Notes under the pieces: generated by a model | The model's input: only the letters and a program-made list of their open reading frames with translations | Database searches by the model: none | Told to the model about the DNA's origin: nothing | Made by a program: the position numbers and the translations under genes | Shown here: piece after piece, positions 1 to 8,950 of the stretch | Position numbering within the stretch: the first letter of the stretch is position 1 | How the letters are laid out: each line of letters begins with the position of its first letter | From: Catenulispora sp. GP43 | GTDB lineage: Bacteria; Actinomycetota; Actinomycetes; Streptomycetales; Catenulisporaceae | DNA: 64,000 bases | Assembly: GCF_041260665.1 (NCBI RefSeq) | Contig: NZ_JBGCCT010000002.1 | Location: 62,001 to 126,000 of the forward strand | Reading direction: 5' to 3'

Positions 1-483
1 ATGCAGGCCTTCCACGCCCACCTCACCACCCTCACCACCGAGGCGGCCGCCACCGGCCGAGCCGTCCTGGTCTGCGGCGACTGGAACATCGCCCACCAGG
101 AAGCCGACATCAAGAACTGGAAGGCCAACCAGAAGAACTCCGGCTTCCTGCCCGAGGAACGCCAGTGGCTCACCAGCGTCCTGACCGACGCCGGCTACGC
201 GGACGTGGTCCGCACCTTGCACCCCGGCGTCGAGGGCCCGTACTCCTGGTGGAGCTTCCGCGGCAAGGCGTTCGACAACGACAGCGGCTGGCGCATCGAC
301 TACCAGATGGCCTCGGCGAACCTCGCCGAGGTCGCCGCGTCGGCGGTGGTGGAGCGGGCGGCCACGTATGCGGAGCGGTGGAGCGATCATGCGCCGGTGA
401 CGTGTGTTTATGAGTGGGATGCCGCGGCGGCCGTGCCGGGCCAGCGCACTGCGGTCGAGGAGGCCGTCACCGTCGAGGGCTGA
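1..483 (+). CDS. xth: Exodeoxyribonuclease III, C-terminal part (cut by window edge)
   Basis: This is the C-terminal 160 residues of an exonuclease III / AP endonuclease of the endonuclease-exonuclease-phosphatase fold, acting in base-excision repair. The sequence shows GDWNIAH (the family GDxN catalytic loop), YSWWSFRGKAFDNDSGWRID (the WW...N..GWRID substrate loop) and a terminal SDHAPV with the catalytic Asp-His pair. Full-length enzymes are about 260 residues, so roughly 100 N-terminal residues lie before the window; the ATG at base 1 is probably internal. A short Ala/Val-rich tail follows the fold. The next gene starts 15 nt after the stop but has its own leaderless promoter. Confidence 0.9.
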   Translation: MQAFHAHLTTLTTEAAATGRAVLVCGDWNIAHQEADIKNWKANQKNSGFLPEERQWLTSVLTDAGYADVVRTLHPGVEGPYSWWSFRGKAFDNDSGWRIDYQMASANLAEVAASAVVERAATYAERWSDHAPVTCVYEWDAAAAVPGQRTAVEEAVTVEG

Positions 484-484
484 G

Positions 485-490
485 TATCGT
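485..490 (+). promoter_or_regulatory. -10 box of a leaderless promoter (GPP34 gene)
   Basis: TATCGT ends 7 nt before the ATG at 498, which puts the predicted transcription start on the A of the start codon. No ribosome binding site precedes this ATG. Confidence 0.5.
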
Positions 491-497
491 CGTGGCC

Positions 498-1283
498 ATG
501 GAGACACTCGGGGAAGACCTCCTGCTGCTGGCCATCAAGCCGGACGGCAGACTGGGCAGCACATCCTTGCAGTACGCGCTGGCCGGCTCCGAACTGGTCC
601 GGCTGGCGTCGCGGCGGCGGGTGGATGTCGTGAAGGACCGGATCGTCGTGCTGGACCCCAGGCCCACCGGCGATCCGAACCTGGACGTCGCGCTGAGCGG
701 CATCGCGGCCAAGTCCCGGCCGCCGGGGGCGAAGGCGTGGGTCGGGGCCCCTCGCCGCGGGATCATCAAGATCTACCAGGAACAGGCGGAGGCCCGCGGA
801 GTGGTCCGCGCCGATCGCCGGCCGGGGTTCCTCGGGTTGGGCACGGTGACGCGCTGGGCGGTGGCGGACGTCGGGCGGCTGGCGGACGTGCGGTCCCGGC
901 TGGACACCATCGCCTACTCCGCCGGTCCGGTCGATTCCGCGCAGGCTGCGTTGGGCGGACTGGTGTACGCGGCTGGCTTGCACAAGGTCCTGTATCCGGG
1001 CCGGGCCGGCAAGGCGGCACAGGACCGGCTGAAGACGGTCGCCAGGAAGAAGGGCGACACAGCCCCGATCCGTTCGGCCGTCGAGGGCGCCATCCGCGCC
1101 TCGACCGATTCCGCCGTCCACGCTGCGACCGATGCCGCGACCGCCGCCGCGATCCAGGCGTCCGTCGACGCCGCCACCGCCGCCGCGATCCAGGCCTCGG
1201 TCGACGCCGCGGTCAGCGCGTCCATCGACGCCTCCGCGAGCCACAGTGGCCACAGCAGCGGCGGCGGCGCGGGCCACCACTGA
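498..1283 (+). CDS. GPP34 (GOLPH3-like) family protein with alanine-rich repeat tail
   Basis: 261-aa GPP34-family protein. The N-terminal LGEDLLLLAIKPDGRLG and the later AGLHKVLYPGRAGK region match the family, whose eukaryotic member GOLPH3 binds phosphoinositides at the Golgi; the bacterial role is not established. The start was placed at ATG 498 because it begins just before the conserved LGEDLLLLAI segment and has a leaderless -10 box 7 nt upstream. The last ~75 residues are an Ala/Ser/Asp tail built from near-identical 12-residue units (ATAAAIQASVDA), reflecting a 36-bp tandem DNA repeat near 1130-1230. A second GPP34 gene lies at 53978-54610 with the same promoter design but no repeat tail. 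Confidence 0.85.
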   Translation: METLGEDLLLLAIKPDGRLGSTSLQYALAGSELVRLASRRRVDVVKDRIVVLDPRPTGDPNLDVALSGIAAKSRPPGAKAWVGAPRRGIIKIYQEQAEARGVVRADRRPGFLGLGTVTRWAVADVGRLADVRSRLDTIAYSAGPVDSAQAALGGLVYAAGLHKVLYPGRAGKAAQDRLKTVARKKGDTAPIRSAVEGAIRASTDSAVHAATDAATAAAIQASVDAATAAAIQASVDAAVSASIDASASHSGHSSGGGAGHH

Positions 1284-1286
1284 ACG

Positions 1287-2834
1287 CTAGAACTCGTCGT
1301 CCCGCATGAGCTCCTGCCGCAGCGCAGCGTCCAGATCCGTGCGGGGCACGTCGGTGAGGTGCCGGGCGCGCCAGCCCACAACGCCGTCCGGCCGGACGAG
1401 CAGCGCCCCGTCCTCGCCGATGCCGCACTCGGGCCCGACGTTCGTCTGCGGGATATCCAGGAGGGCGCCGCGGGGGTCGAGGCTTCGGGCTGCCTGCATC
1501 CAAGGCTGGCCGTGGGAACCGGTCAGGAGCGCGTAGCGTCCACCTCGCACCAGATCGAGGGTCGACGAGGCCGCGCCGGTCGTCGTGGCGAGCGGGATGT
1601 GCGGCAGGCGGGTGCCGGGTTCGCCGTGCCAGTGACTGGGTTCGGCGGCGAGCGGCAGCTTGGTCTCGGATGAAGCATCGGTGATGTCTGGGTACCGATA
1701 GCCGAGCGTCACAGCCGCTTCGCTGAGCACCTGCCGGTCCTCAAAGCGCGCCACAGCCTGCTCCACCGTCAGCTGCGCGATCGGACGGCGTTCGGCCTCA
1801 TACCGGTCGAGCAGCCGCGCTCCGGCGTCGCCGCGCAGCACGGACACCAGCTTGGCGGCGAGGTTCCAGGCGTCCTGGATGCCGGTGTTCGCGCCGAATC
1901 CGCCGACCGGCGGGCAGACATGGGCGGCGTCGCCGAGGAGGAACACCCGGTCGGCGCGGAAGGTGTCGGCGACCCAGCCGGCCATCTGCCACCGGCGCGC
2001 GCCGGTGATCCGGAAGGCGGAGGCGGGCAGGCCCAGGGCTGCTGCGACGATGGCCTGGCAGCGCTCCGGTGTGAACTCGGTGTCCGGGTCCGTGGTCGCC
2101 GGGTCGTAGGTGACGGACACCGCGCCCGCGTCCTGGTCCGTGGTCCACGACAGGAACGGGCGGCCGGGCTGGTCGGCGAAGGCCAGCGCCAGCGCGCGGC
2201 CGTCTAGCAGCGGCCGCAGATCCGCGTCGAAGCCCACCTCCATGCAGGACGCAAGGGCCTGATCCCCGCTTCGCGCTATCCCCAGGCCGTCCCGCACCGA
2301 GCTGGCGCTCCCGTCGGCGGCGAGCAGGTGGTCGGCTTCTATCACGTAGCGGACGCCGCGAGCGTCCAAGACCTCGGCCGCGACCCCCCGCGCCGTCTGC
2401 TCCCATCCGACCAGGCGGTGACCGAAGCGCAGGTCCGCACCCGCGGCCGACGCCCGCGTCCGCAGCACCCGCTCGGCGTCCCCCTGCTTGACCATCGCGC
2501 CCTGACACGGCGACACGGCGCTGTAGTCGTCCGCGGCGGGCAGGCGCCAGCGCCGGATCTCGGCGCCGGCCAGCGACTCGACGACGGCGGCGTACTCGCT
2601 GCGGGGGCGGCTGTGTTCGATCGCATAGATGTCCGCAGACGCCCCGACCGCCCGATAGGCCTCCATCGTGCGGGGATAGAAGAGCTTGGCGCGCAGCCGG
2701 GGCGAGATGCCGACGTGCTGTTCCAGCAAGATCGGGGTGATGCCGCGTGCGGCGAGGAAGAGCGCGGCGGAGACGCCCACGATGCTGCCGCCCACGATCA
2801 GGACCGACGTGCGGTCGGTGGTCTTCTCGGTCAT
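1287..2834 (-). CDS. FAD-dependent aromatic monooxygenase (PHBH/RdmE-like)
   Basis: 515-aa class A flavoprotein monooxygenase. It has the N-terminal FAD-binding GGSIVG region (about residues 12-30), a central DGSASSVR motif, and the late LGDAAHVCPPVGGFGANTG motif that contacts the FAD ribityl chain, followed by a thioredoxin-like C-terminal domain. Such enzymes hydroxylate aromatic or polyketide substrates with NAD(P)H and O2. The start at 2834 directly precedes the FAD fold. It is transcribed divergently from a double Lrp-type regulator 84 bp away, the most likely controller. The substrate cannot be read from the sequence. Confidence 0.85.
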   Translation of the reverse strand: MTEKTTDRTSVLIVGGSIVGVSAALFLAARGITPILLEQHVGISPRLRAKLFYPRTMEAYRAVGASADIYAIEHSRPRSEYAAVVESLAGAEIRRWRLPAADDYSAVSPCQGAMVKQGDAERVLRTRASAAGADLRFGHRLVGWEQTARGVAAEVLDARGVRYVIEADHLLAADGSASSVRDGLGIARSGDQALASCMEVGFDADLRPLLDGRALALAFADQPGRPFLSWTTDQDAGAVSVTYDPATTDPDTEFTPERCQAIVAAALGLPASAFRITGARRWQMAGWVADTFRADRVFLLGDAAHVCPPVGGFGANTGIQDAWNLAAKLVSVLRGDAGARLLDRYEAERRPIAQLTVEQAVARFEDRQVLSEAAVTLGYRYPDITDASSETKLPLAAEPSHWHGEPGTRLPHIPLATTTGAASSTLDLVRGGRYALLTGSHGQPWMQAARSLDPRGALLDIPQTNVGPECGIGEDGALLVRPDGVVGWRARHLTDVPRTDLDAALRQELMRDDEF

Positions 2835-2918
2835 GACCCGATCGTCGGCCGGGGAGGCCAGGTGTCTCCATCCAGCGCGGGTATGGTGAGAGAATCCGGC
2901 ATCACGAAGGTTTCCCTG

Positions 2919-3920
2919 ATGAATACCACCGACTTCGACCCGATCGACGAGCAGATCCTCCACGCGCTCCACCTCGACGGCCGCGTGCCCTATTCGCGTG
3001 TCGCCGAAGCCATCGGTGTGTCGGAGCAGACCGTCGCGCGCCGCTACAGCCGCCTGCGATCGTCGAACGCGTTGCGCGTGTGGGGTCTGGTGGACCGGAG
3101 CAAGCTGGGGCACGTGGAGTGGCTGGTCCGCATCCGCTGCACCCCGGACTCGGCGGAGGCGATCGCCCAAGCCCTGGCCCGGCGCAGCGACACCTCGTGG
3201 ATCAGCCGGACGTCAGGCGGCACCGAACTCGTCTGCACGACCGCCGCGGCCACTCCCGGCGAGAGCCTGCTGCTACGCGAGTTGCCGAAGACCGCGCGCG
3301 TCCTGGACGTCACGGCCCACTGCCTGCTGCACATCTTCTCCGGACGCCCGGCCGGAATCGCCGCCAAGCTCACCGCGCTCACACCGGCGCAGATCGCGCT
3401 TGTGCGGCCTGCGGATGCCGATAACCGCAGCTCAGAACCAGAGCACCGCACCTCGGAAAAAGACCTCGACGACCTCGACCACCGCCTGATCGCCCTCCTG
3501 CGCGACGACGGCCGCGCCACTACCGCCTGGCTGGCCGCACAGACCGGCGCCTCCCGCTCGACGGTCCAGCGCCGCATCGCCGATCTGCGCGCCGCCGGCG
3601 TGCTCTACTTCCACGTCGACGTCCGCTGGCCGATGCTGGGCCTCGGCGTGCGCACGCTGCTGTGGCTCTCCGTCGAACCCGCGCGGATGGAGTCAGCGGG
3701 CCTGGCGCTCGCCGCGCATCCCGAGGTCGCGTTCGTCGCCGCCACCAGCGGGGCCGCCAACCTGCACGCCTCGCTGGTGACCCGCGACATCCCGGCGCTG
3801 TACACGTACCTGAGCACTCGGATCGCCACCCTGCGCGGGGTGCGGAGCGTCGACAGCGCGCCGGTGCTGGAGACCTACAAGGGTGCCGCAGGTCTCCACG
3901 GCCCGGCGTCCGATTTCTAA
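2919..3920 (+). CDS. Double-domain Lrp/AsnC family transcriptional regulator
   Basis: 333-aa regulator made of two fused Lrp/AsnC units, each with an AsnC-type helix-turn-helix (DPIDEQILHALHLDGRVPYS near residue 6; DDLDHRLIALLRDDGRATTA near residue 185) followed by a RAM-like ligand/dimer domain. Such fusions occur in actinobacteria and act as effector-responsive regulators. ATG 2919 was chosen over ATG 2883 because AAGG lies at the right distance upstream. It is divergent from the FAD monooxygenase and probably controls it. Its stop overlaps the convergent Tim44-like gene by 4 nt. Confidence 0.87.
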   Translation: MNTTDFDPIDEQILHALHLDGRVPYSRVAEAIGVSEQTVARRYSRLRSSNALRVWGLVDRSKLGHVEWLVRIRCTPDSAEAIAQALARRSDTSWISRTSGGTELVCTTAAATPGESLLLRELPKTARVLDVTAHCLLHIFSGRPAGIAAKLTALTPAQIALVRPADADNRSSEPEHRTSEKDLDDLDHRLIALLRDDGRATTAWLAAQTGASRSTVQRRIADLRAAGVLYFHVDVRWPMLGLGVRTLLWLSVEPARMESAGLALAAHPEVAFVAATSGAANLHASLVTRDIPALYTYLSTRIATLRGVRSVDSAPVLETYKGAAGLHGPASDF

Positions 3921-5281
3921 CTGGCGCGCTTCCCCGCGATGTGCGGCCCGGGCAGCGAAGTATCGGCCGCGACGACCGTCCAACCCTTCGCCGTCGGACC
4001 GTCCAGCCGCAGGTCGAACGAGAACGTGAACGGCCGCCGCTTGTGCGCGTCGCCGAGCAGCACCTCTTCGGTCCGGCGGTCGACCTCGTAGTAGAAGCCC
4101 TCCGCCTCGACCACGACGCGCACCACGATCGGTTCGCGCGAGAGCAGCGCGCGCACCTCGACCGATCCGACGGCGGCGTCACGCATGACGGTGCGGTTGG
4201 GGGTGCGCACCTGGGTGAAGTCGAGGCTGCCGTCGTTCATGGCCCATTCCTCGAGGAACTGCTCGACGGCGACCTCCAGGACCGCCTTGTCGAACCGGCC
4301 GTCCAGGACGCTCAGGTCGCCGGCGGCGGCATCGGCGTCGGTGCTCCAGGAGATGCCGGTCAGCAACAGGATCTCGGCGCCGGCGCCGGGGACCGAGACG
4401 TTCTGGGCCACCTCGAGCACGGCGTCGCGGGCGACCGCCTTCTGGTCCCAGGCGTCGGTCTCGATGGCGTCGGTCAGGTGGTGCGCGCCCTCGGCCGCCT
4501 GCTCGATCGAGGCCACGATCCACGCGCCGGAGGCGTCCTTGCGCAGCGTCCAGTACTCGACCGGGCGCGTCGAGTTGTCCTTGCGCGTCGCCTGCCAGCC
4601 GTTGGCGCGCTGGACCCGGTCGTTGAGCGTCGCGGTGATCCGGAAGGTAATGGTGTCGTTCGTCTCGCCGGCGCGGTTCGCGATGTCCACCATCTCGACC
4701 GTCGGCCCCGAGACGATCTCGACGATGTTGACCTCGCCCCGCGACTGGTAGTCGCGCAGCTCCTCGTCCCACTTGATGTAGAGCACCGGGGACAGGATCT
4801 GCTTCAGCGTGGCGCGGTCGCGGGCGGTCCAGGCGCGCTGGGCGGTCGTGTAGAGCCAGACGGCGCGCGCCTTCAGCGCGTCGGGCGCGAACGTCGGGTC
4901 GGTGTCGGCGACCGCCGCGACCCGCGCCTCGATCTGGGTGGCGCGCCGGGCGGCCGCCTCGTCCGAACGGTGCGCCGCGCGGTCCGACCCCGTGTTCAGC
5001 CCGCTCTTGCTGCCACCGCCGCCGCGGTTCTTGAACACCAGCCACAGGACCAGCACGATGACCGCGATGACCAGCAGCGCGGCGACCGACCCGCCGCCGC
5101 CGACCCCGACCAGGCCCACGCCGTGGATGCCGCCGAACCCGCCGCCTCCGCCGTGACTGCCGCCGCCACCGCCACCGCCGCCGAAGCCGTGGCCGCCGCC
5201 CCCACCGCGGGCTTGCGCCACTGCCGGACTGCTCAGCGCGACGACTGCCGCCAGCACGAGAATCCGCCGCCCGATACGCAC
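3917..5281 (-). CDS. Secreted/membrane Tim44-like domain protein with glycine-rich N-terminus
   Basis: 454 aa. A signal peptide (MRIGRRILVLAAVVALSSP...) is followed by a poly-Gly/His region (about 25-60), a transmembrane helix (VAALLVIAVIVLVLWLVF, about 66-84), a charged linker with an ARRATQIEARVAAV helix, then a Tim44-like fold in which two copies of the domain seem to be present (WTARDRATLKQILSPVLY, then QFLEEWAMNDGSLDF). In bacteria such proteins are membrane-anchored and of unknown function. The GTG start has a strong GGGGGAG site just upstream. It is monocistronic and convergent with the Lrp gene. Confidence 0.75.
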   Translation of the reverse strand: MRIGRRILVLAAVVALSSPAVAQARGGGGGHGFGGGGGGGGSHGGGGGFGGIHGVGLVGVGGGGSVAALLVIAVIVLVLWLVFKNRGGGGSKSGLNTGSDRAAHRSDEAAARRATQIEARVAAVADTDPTFAPDALKARAVWLYTTAQRAWTARDRATLKQILSPVLYIKWDEELRDYQSRGEVNIVEIVSGPTVEMVDIANRAGETNDTITFRITATLNDRVQRANGWQATRKDNSTRPVEYWTLRKDASGAWIVASIEQAAEGAHHLTDAIETDAWDQKAVARDAVLEVAQNVSVPGAGAEILLLTGISWSTDADAAAGDLSVLDGRFDKAVLEVAVEQFLEEWAMNDGSLDFTQVRTPNRTVMRDAAVGSVEVRALLSREPIVVRVVVEAEGFYYEVDRRTEEVLLGDAHKRRPFTFSFDLRLDGPTAKGWTVVAADTSLPGPHIAGKRAS

Positions 5282-5622
5282 TTGGCTCCCCCTTGAGAAT
5301 CAGAAACGCCTGAAAACAAGGTACGGCAAGAAGGCCTGATGCCAAGGCCTCGAGCCGTTCCGGACGGCTGCGACCTGCTATGACGGTGATCGTTAAGCGG
5401 TGGCGGGGCCGGCGGCGATCATGGCGGCGGTCCGTCAGCGGTCCCAGTGCCGGTACCAGCGCCGGTCCCACCGCCGGTTCGATGCCGGCTTGTGACCGAA
5501 CCGTGAGGCCGCGAGCGGAACCACCGGCCGCGGGCCTTCCGTCCCAGTGCAGTGCAACTCGGTCACAGGCCGTCCCACGGAGGACGGCCGGGCGGAGCCG
5601 GGGCCTCGGGAGGGCCGAACGG
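5282..5622. other. Intergenic region between divergent genes
   Basis: 341 bp between the Tim44-like gene (minus) and the DUF4349 gene (plus). It presumably carries both promoters. It has short degenerate GCCGGT repeats around 5455-5490 and a small CCGTCC/GGACGG inverted repeat at about 5571-5587. I see no convincing gene in it. Confidence 0.4.
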
Positions 5623-6576
5623 ATGAGACACAGTGCTCAGGTGGGGCGGATCGTGGCGGCGCTGGCCGCGATCTTGGCGGTGGGACTCAGCGCCGGGTGC
5701 GGCAGCAGCACCGAACGCAGCACGGCGTCGTCGGCCGCGGCCCCGGCGGCGGCCGGCGGGAGCGGTGGCTCCGGCGGGCCCGGGATGAACGGGAACGTGG
5801 CGCCGGTTCCGGGGGCGCCGGCGCCCTCGGGGCAGACCTCGCTGGCCAAGGCGCCGGTGGCGGGGCGCAGCCTGGTCTACACGGCCACCATGACGGTGCG
5901 CACGAAGGACGTCGCGGGCGCCACCGCGAACGCCGAGTCGTTGGCCGCGGCCAACGGCGGTTTCGTCGGCGACGAGAAGTCCGTGTCCGGGACCGTGCCG
6001 GACGTGCAGGGGGTGACGCAGTCCACGGTGACGCTGCGCGTGCCGTCGGCGGTCTTCGACAAGGTGATCGGGCAGCTGGGCAGCGGCGGCGTGGTGCAGG
6101 ACCAGACCCGCTCGGCCACGGACGTCACGTCCCAGGTCGTGGACACCAGCAGCCGCATCACCGCGCAGCAGGCGAGCATCAGCCGGCTCACCGACCTGAT
6201 GAAGAGCGCGGCGAACATGTCCGACGTGGTGACGCTCGAAGGCGAGCTCTCGCGGCGCGAAGCGGACCTGGAGTCGATGCAGGCGCAGCTGGCCACGCTG
6301 AACGACCAGGTGTCGCTGTCGACGATCACCGTCACGTTCCTGGTGCCGGAAGCGCCGGCGCCGAAGCCGGCGGCGGCCAAGCACCGCAACGCGCTGCAAC
6401 GGGGCCTGCACGACGGATGGCAGGCGTTCACCGGAACCCTCAAGGTCCTGCTCGTGATCGTCGGGACGCTGCTGCCGTTCGCGGTGCTGGTGGCGGTGTT
6501 GTGGTGGCCGGTGAAGCGGCTGGTGCGGCTTGTCACGCGCGTGCGTGCGCGGCTGTCGGGGGGCCGGGCCGGATAA
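5623..6576 (+). CDS. DUF4349 lipoprotein
   Basis: 317 aa. The N-terminus is a lipoprotein signal with lipobox LSAGC (Cys about residue 26), followed by a low-complexity Ser/Ala/Gly linker, then a DUF4349 domain (VYTATMTVRTKDVAGATANA through TDLMKSAANMSDVVTLEGEL) that includes a long helical stretch, and a C-terminal transmembrane helix (LLVIVGTLLPFAVLVAVLWW) with a basic cytoplasmic tail. The function of the family is unknown; the topology suggests a cell-envelope protein anchored at both ends. ATG 5623 was chosen because GGGAGGG lies upstream and it begins the signal peptide. Confidence 0.82.
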   Translation: MRHSAQVGRIVAALAAILAVGLSAGCGSSTERSTASSAAAPAAAGGSGGSGGPGMNGNVAPVPGAPAPSGQTSLAKAPVAGRSLVYTATMTVRTKDVAGATANAESLAAANGGFVGDEKSVSGTVPDVQGVTQSTVTLRVPSAVFDKVIGQLGSGGVVQDQTRSATDVTSQVVDTSSRITAQQASISRLTDLMKSAANMSDVVTLEGELSRREADLESMQAQLATLNDQVSLSTITVTFLVPEAPAPKPAAAKHRNALQRGLHDGWQAFTGTLKVLLVIVGTLLPFAVLVAVLWWPVKRLVRLVTRVRARLSGGRAG

Positions 6577-6619
6577 TCGTCTCCCTGGCGTGTCAGGCGA
6601 GGCGAAAGCGAGACGTGCG

Positions 6620-7597
6620 ATGGTCCGGCAGGTGCGGGTGCTGGTGGTGACGATGTTCGACACCGAGCCGGAGGACGGGCACGGCGAGGCGTTCCGCTGG
6701 CGGGAGCGCGAGGGCCTGGACACCGCCGTGCCCGTTCCCGGGCTCGGCCCGGAGTTCCCGCTGGTGCACGGCCGCGCCGACGGACTGTGGCTGCTGACCA
6801 CCGGGATGGGCGAGGCGAACGCCGCGGCCTCGGTGGCGGCGCTGGCGCTGTCCGGGCTGTTCGACCTGTCGAAGGCGTACGTGCTCGTCGCGGGGATCGC
6901 CGGGATCGACCCGGCGGTGGGCACGGTCGGGTCAGTGGTGTGCGCCGACTTCGCCGTGCACGGCGGCTACGCCCACGAGCTGGACGCCAGGGAGATCCCG
7001 GCGGCCTGGCCGCACGGGTTCGTGGCGCTGGGCGCGAGCGCGCCGGGCAAGCCGCCGGAGCTGCGGGTCCCCGGCGAGGTGTACGAGCTGGACGCCGGCC
7101 TGCGGCGGGCGGCGGCCGCGATCGGCGCGGGCGTGCCGCTGGCCGACGATCCGGCGGTCGCCACGCTGCGCGCCGGCTACCCGGGCGCCGGCGGTCAGGG
7201 CCCTGAGGTGCTGGGCGGATCGACGCTGACGCAGAGCGTGTTCTGGTCCGGGGACCTGCTCGGCGAGCGGGCCAGAACCTGGGTGCGCGACTACACCGAG
7301 CGCCGGGGCCGGTACGCGGTGACGCAGATGGAGGACAACGCGATCCTTCTGGCGCTCGATCGGGCAGCGCAGGCCGGGCTGGCCGACTTCTCGCGCGTGG
7401 CGGTGCTGCGGGCCGGGGCGAACTTCGACCGGCCCGCGCCCGGCGAGGCCGCCGAGTCGGCGTTCACGCAGGATATCGGCTGGACGCTGGCCGCCGAGAA
7501 TGTCTGGCGGGTGGGATCGCGGCTGGCCAATGCGATCACCGGGGATTGGGAGTCCTGGGAGCGGGGTGTGCCCGGCGGGCCCGGGTCTCGCGCGTAA
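6620..7597 (+). CDS. Purine nucleoside permease (NUP) family protein
   Basis: 325 aa resembling the NUP family first described from Candida albicans, which is related to nucleoside phosphorylases rather than to membrane carriers. The sequence shows VLVVTMFDTEPE at the N-terminus, the Gly-rich VLVAGIAGIDPAVGTVGSVV strand-loop, and TQMEDNAILLALDRAAQAGL near the C-terminus. It has no signal peptide or membrane segment, so a cytoplasmic nucleoside-binding or phosphorolysis role is more plausible than transport. It follows the DUF4349 gene by 43 nt. Confidence 0.75.
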   Translation: MVRQVRVLVVTMFDTEPEDGHGEAFRWREREGLDTAVPVPGLGPEFPLVHGRADGLWLLTTGMGEANAAASVAALALSGLFDLSKAYVLVAGIAGIDPAVGTVGSVVCADFAVHGGYAHELDAREIPAAWPHGFVALGASAPGKPPELRVPGEVYELDAGLRRAAAAIGAGVPLADDPAVATLRAGYPGAGGQGPEVLGGSTLTQSVFWSGDLLGERARTWVRDYTERRGRYAVTQMEDNAILLALDRAAQAGLADFSRVAVLRAGANFDRPAPGEAAESAFTQDIGWTLAAENVWRVGSRLANAITGDWESWERGVPGGPGSRA

Positions 7598-7630
7598 CCC
7601 GGGGCCCTATTAACAGCACGAGGTCGAAAC

Positions 7631-7651
7631 CGTGTCAGATCGCCTGACACG
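7631..7651. promoter_or_regulatory. Stem-loop / inverted repeat
   Basis: Perfect 8-bp inverted repeat CGTGTCAG-N5-CTGACACG, 30 bp before the start of the HAF-repeat gene. It could be an operator or a 5'-UTR hairpin, or the end of the permease transcript. Confidence 0.4.
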
Positions 7652-7680
7652 CCTCAGCCTTTCCACGAAAGGGTGGATCG

Positions 7681-8739
7681 ATGACTCGTGCACATCTGCG
7701 GCGGATTCTCGCCGTGGCGGCCCTGATCGCCGGCCCGGCGTCGGCAGCGCCTGCGCAGGCTGCGACGACGCCGCATTACAAGCTGACCGTCGTCGGGGGC
7801 GCGGGGACGGAACTGTTCGGGATCACCAAGACCGGGGACGTCTTCGGCGTCTCCATCGAGAAGGGCGCGATCACCCAGGAGGGTTTCCTGCTGCCCGCCG
7901 GCGCCACGAGGATGGTGTTCCTCGGCTCGCCGGGCGACGCGGCGAACGCCGACTCCGCCGCCAACCCCGAGGCGATCAACGATCACGACGCCGTCGTCGG
8001 GGCGGCCACGTCGTTCGCCACCGGAAACGAGGCGGCGGTCGAGTGGGCCGACGGCTCTGTCCCGACAGATATCGGGGCGGCCGTCGGACTCCAGAACCTC
8101 GTCGCCTCCCCTGCGCTGACCTCGATCAACGACAACGGCCTGAGCACCGGCTTCGGCTCCTTCCACGGCGACGTCGGCTTCACGATCAGCGGCGGCAAGG
8201 TCACCAAGCTTGCGGCGCTGCCGAACGGCGGCGTCGACGTCGAACCGATCGCGGTCAACGACGCGGGCCTGATCGTCGGGCAAGCCGACACCAGCACGTC
8301 GGTCTTCCAGGCCGCCGCCTGGCAGAACGGCGCCGTCAGGACGCTCGGCCAGCTGCCCGGGAGCGTCACCTCCGAGGCGCTGGCGGTCAACGCGAGCGGC
8401 CAGGCCGTCGGCGCCGACGTCGAGCAGGCCGACACCGACGCCCACGCCGTGCTGTTCGCGAACGGGACCGCCACCGATCTGGACGTCCCCGGGACCGGGG
8501 GCGGCGACGCCGCGGCGAACGCGATCAACGACAGCGGCGTGATCGTCGGCCAGGGCGGCAACGGCCACGCGTTCGTCTACCAGAACGGCCAGGCCGCCGA
8601 CCTGAACGCGCTGATCCCGGCCGGCTCCGGCTTCACCTTGGACACCGCCGACGGGATCGACGACGACGGGGTGATCGTCGGGACCGCCTCCAACGCCTCC
8701 GGGCAGACATTCGGGTTCGAACTCACTCCGGTCGGCTAG
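7681..8739 (+). CDS. Secreted HAF-repeat protein
   Basis: 352 aa, exported: Sec signal ending ...APAQA|A at about residue 28. The mature part contains about five to six repeats with the pattern (A)INDxGxIVG (NPEAINDHDAVVG, SINDNGLSTGFG, AVNDAGLIVGQA, AVNASGQAVGAD, AINDSGVIVGQG, GIDDDGVIVGTA), typical of extracellular HAF-repeat / beta-propeller-like proteins. The function is unknown. A good GAAAGGGTGG ribosome site precedes ATG 7681. Confidence 0.8.
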   Translation: MTRAHLRRILAVAALIAGPASAAPAQAATTPHYKLTVVGGAGTELFGITKTGDVFGVSIEKGAITQEGFLLPAGATRMVFLGSPGDAANADSAANPEAINDHDAVVGAATSFATGNEAAVEWADGSVPTDIGAAVGLQNLVASPALTSINDNGLSTGFGSFHGDVGFTISGGKVTKLAALPNGGVDVEPIAVNDAGLIVGQADTSTSVFQAAAWQNGAVRTLGQLPGSVTSEALAVNASGQAVGADVEQADTDAHAVLFANGTATDLDVPGTGGGDAAANAINDSGVIVGQGGNGHAFVYQNGQAADLNALIPAGSGFTLDTADGIDDDGVIVGTASNASGQTFGFELTPVG

Positions 8740-8799
8740 CCGCATCGGCCGGCCGGGGCGCCGCCCGCGACGTGCCGCGCACTGACCGGACCTGCACGA

Positions 8800-8805
8800 T
8801 ATGGT
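8800..8805 (+). promoter_or_regulatory. -10 box of a leaderless promoter (acidic leader ORF)
   Basis: TATGGT, then exactly 7 nt, then the ATG at 8813. This supports the 45-codon leader ORF as the first translated unit of the CNNM operon. Confidence 0.5.
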
Positions 8806-8812
8806 CCTGATC

Positions 8813-8950
8813 ATGCGCCCCGACCACGACGCGGACGCGGACGCGGACGCGGACATTGACATGGACATGGACATGGACGCCGATGCCGACGCCGGCGACC
8901 TCAGCACCGCGGTCCGCCGCCTGTCCGCGGCCACCGGCTCAGCATGCTGA
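8813..8950 (+). CDS. Short Asp/Ala/Met-rich leader ORF coupled to CNNM gene
   Basis: 45-aa ORF that begins MRPDHDADADADAD and continues with (DM)3 and (DA)3 repeats, then an ordinary [17 protein letters not shown] tail. It starts 7 nt after a -10 box (leaderless) and ends in the overlap ATGCTGA with the start of the first CNNM gene, the classic arrangement for translational coupling. The acidic repeats resemble divalent-metal ligands, which is suggestive next to CNNM/CorC-type proteins, but this is inference. It could simply be a low-complexity leader. Confidence 0.5.
   Translation: MRPDHDADADADADIDMDMDMDADADAGDLSTAVRRLSAATGSAC

Noticed and set aside
3662-5296. 544-codon plus-strand frame
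   Set aside because: It is antisense to the Tim44-like gene and has no domain signal; the minus-strand protein has a signal peptide and membrane helix.
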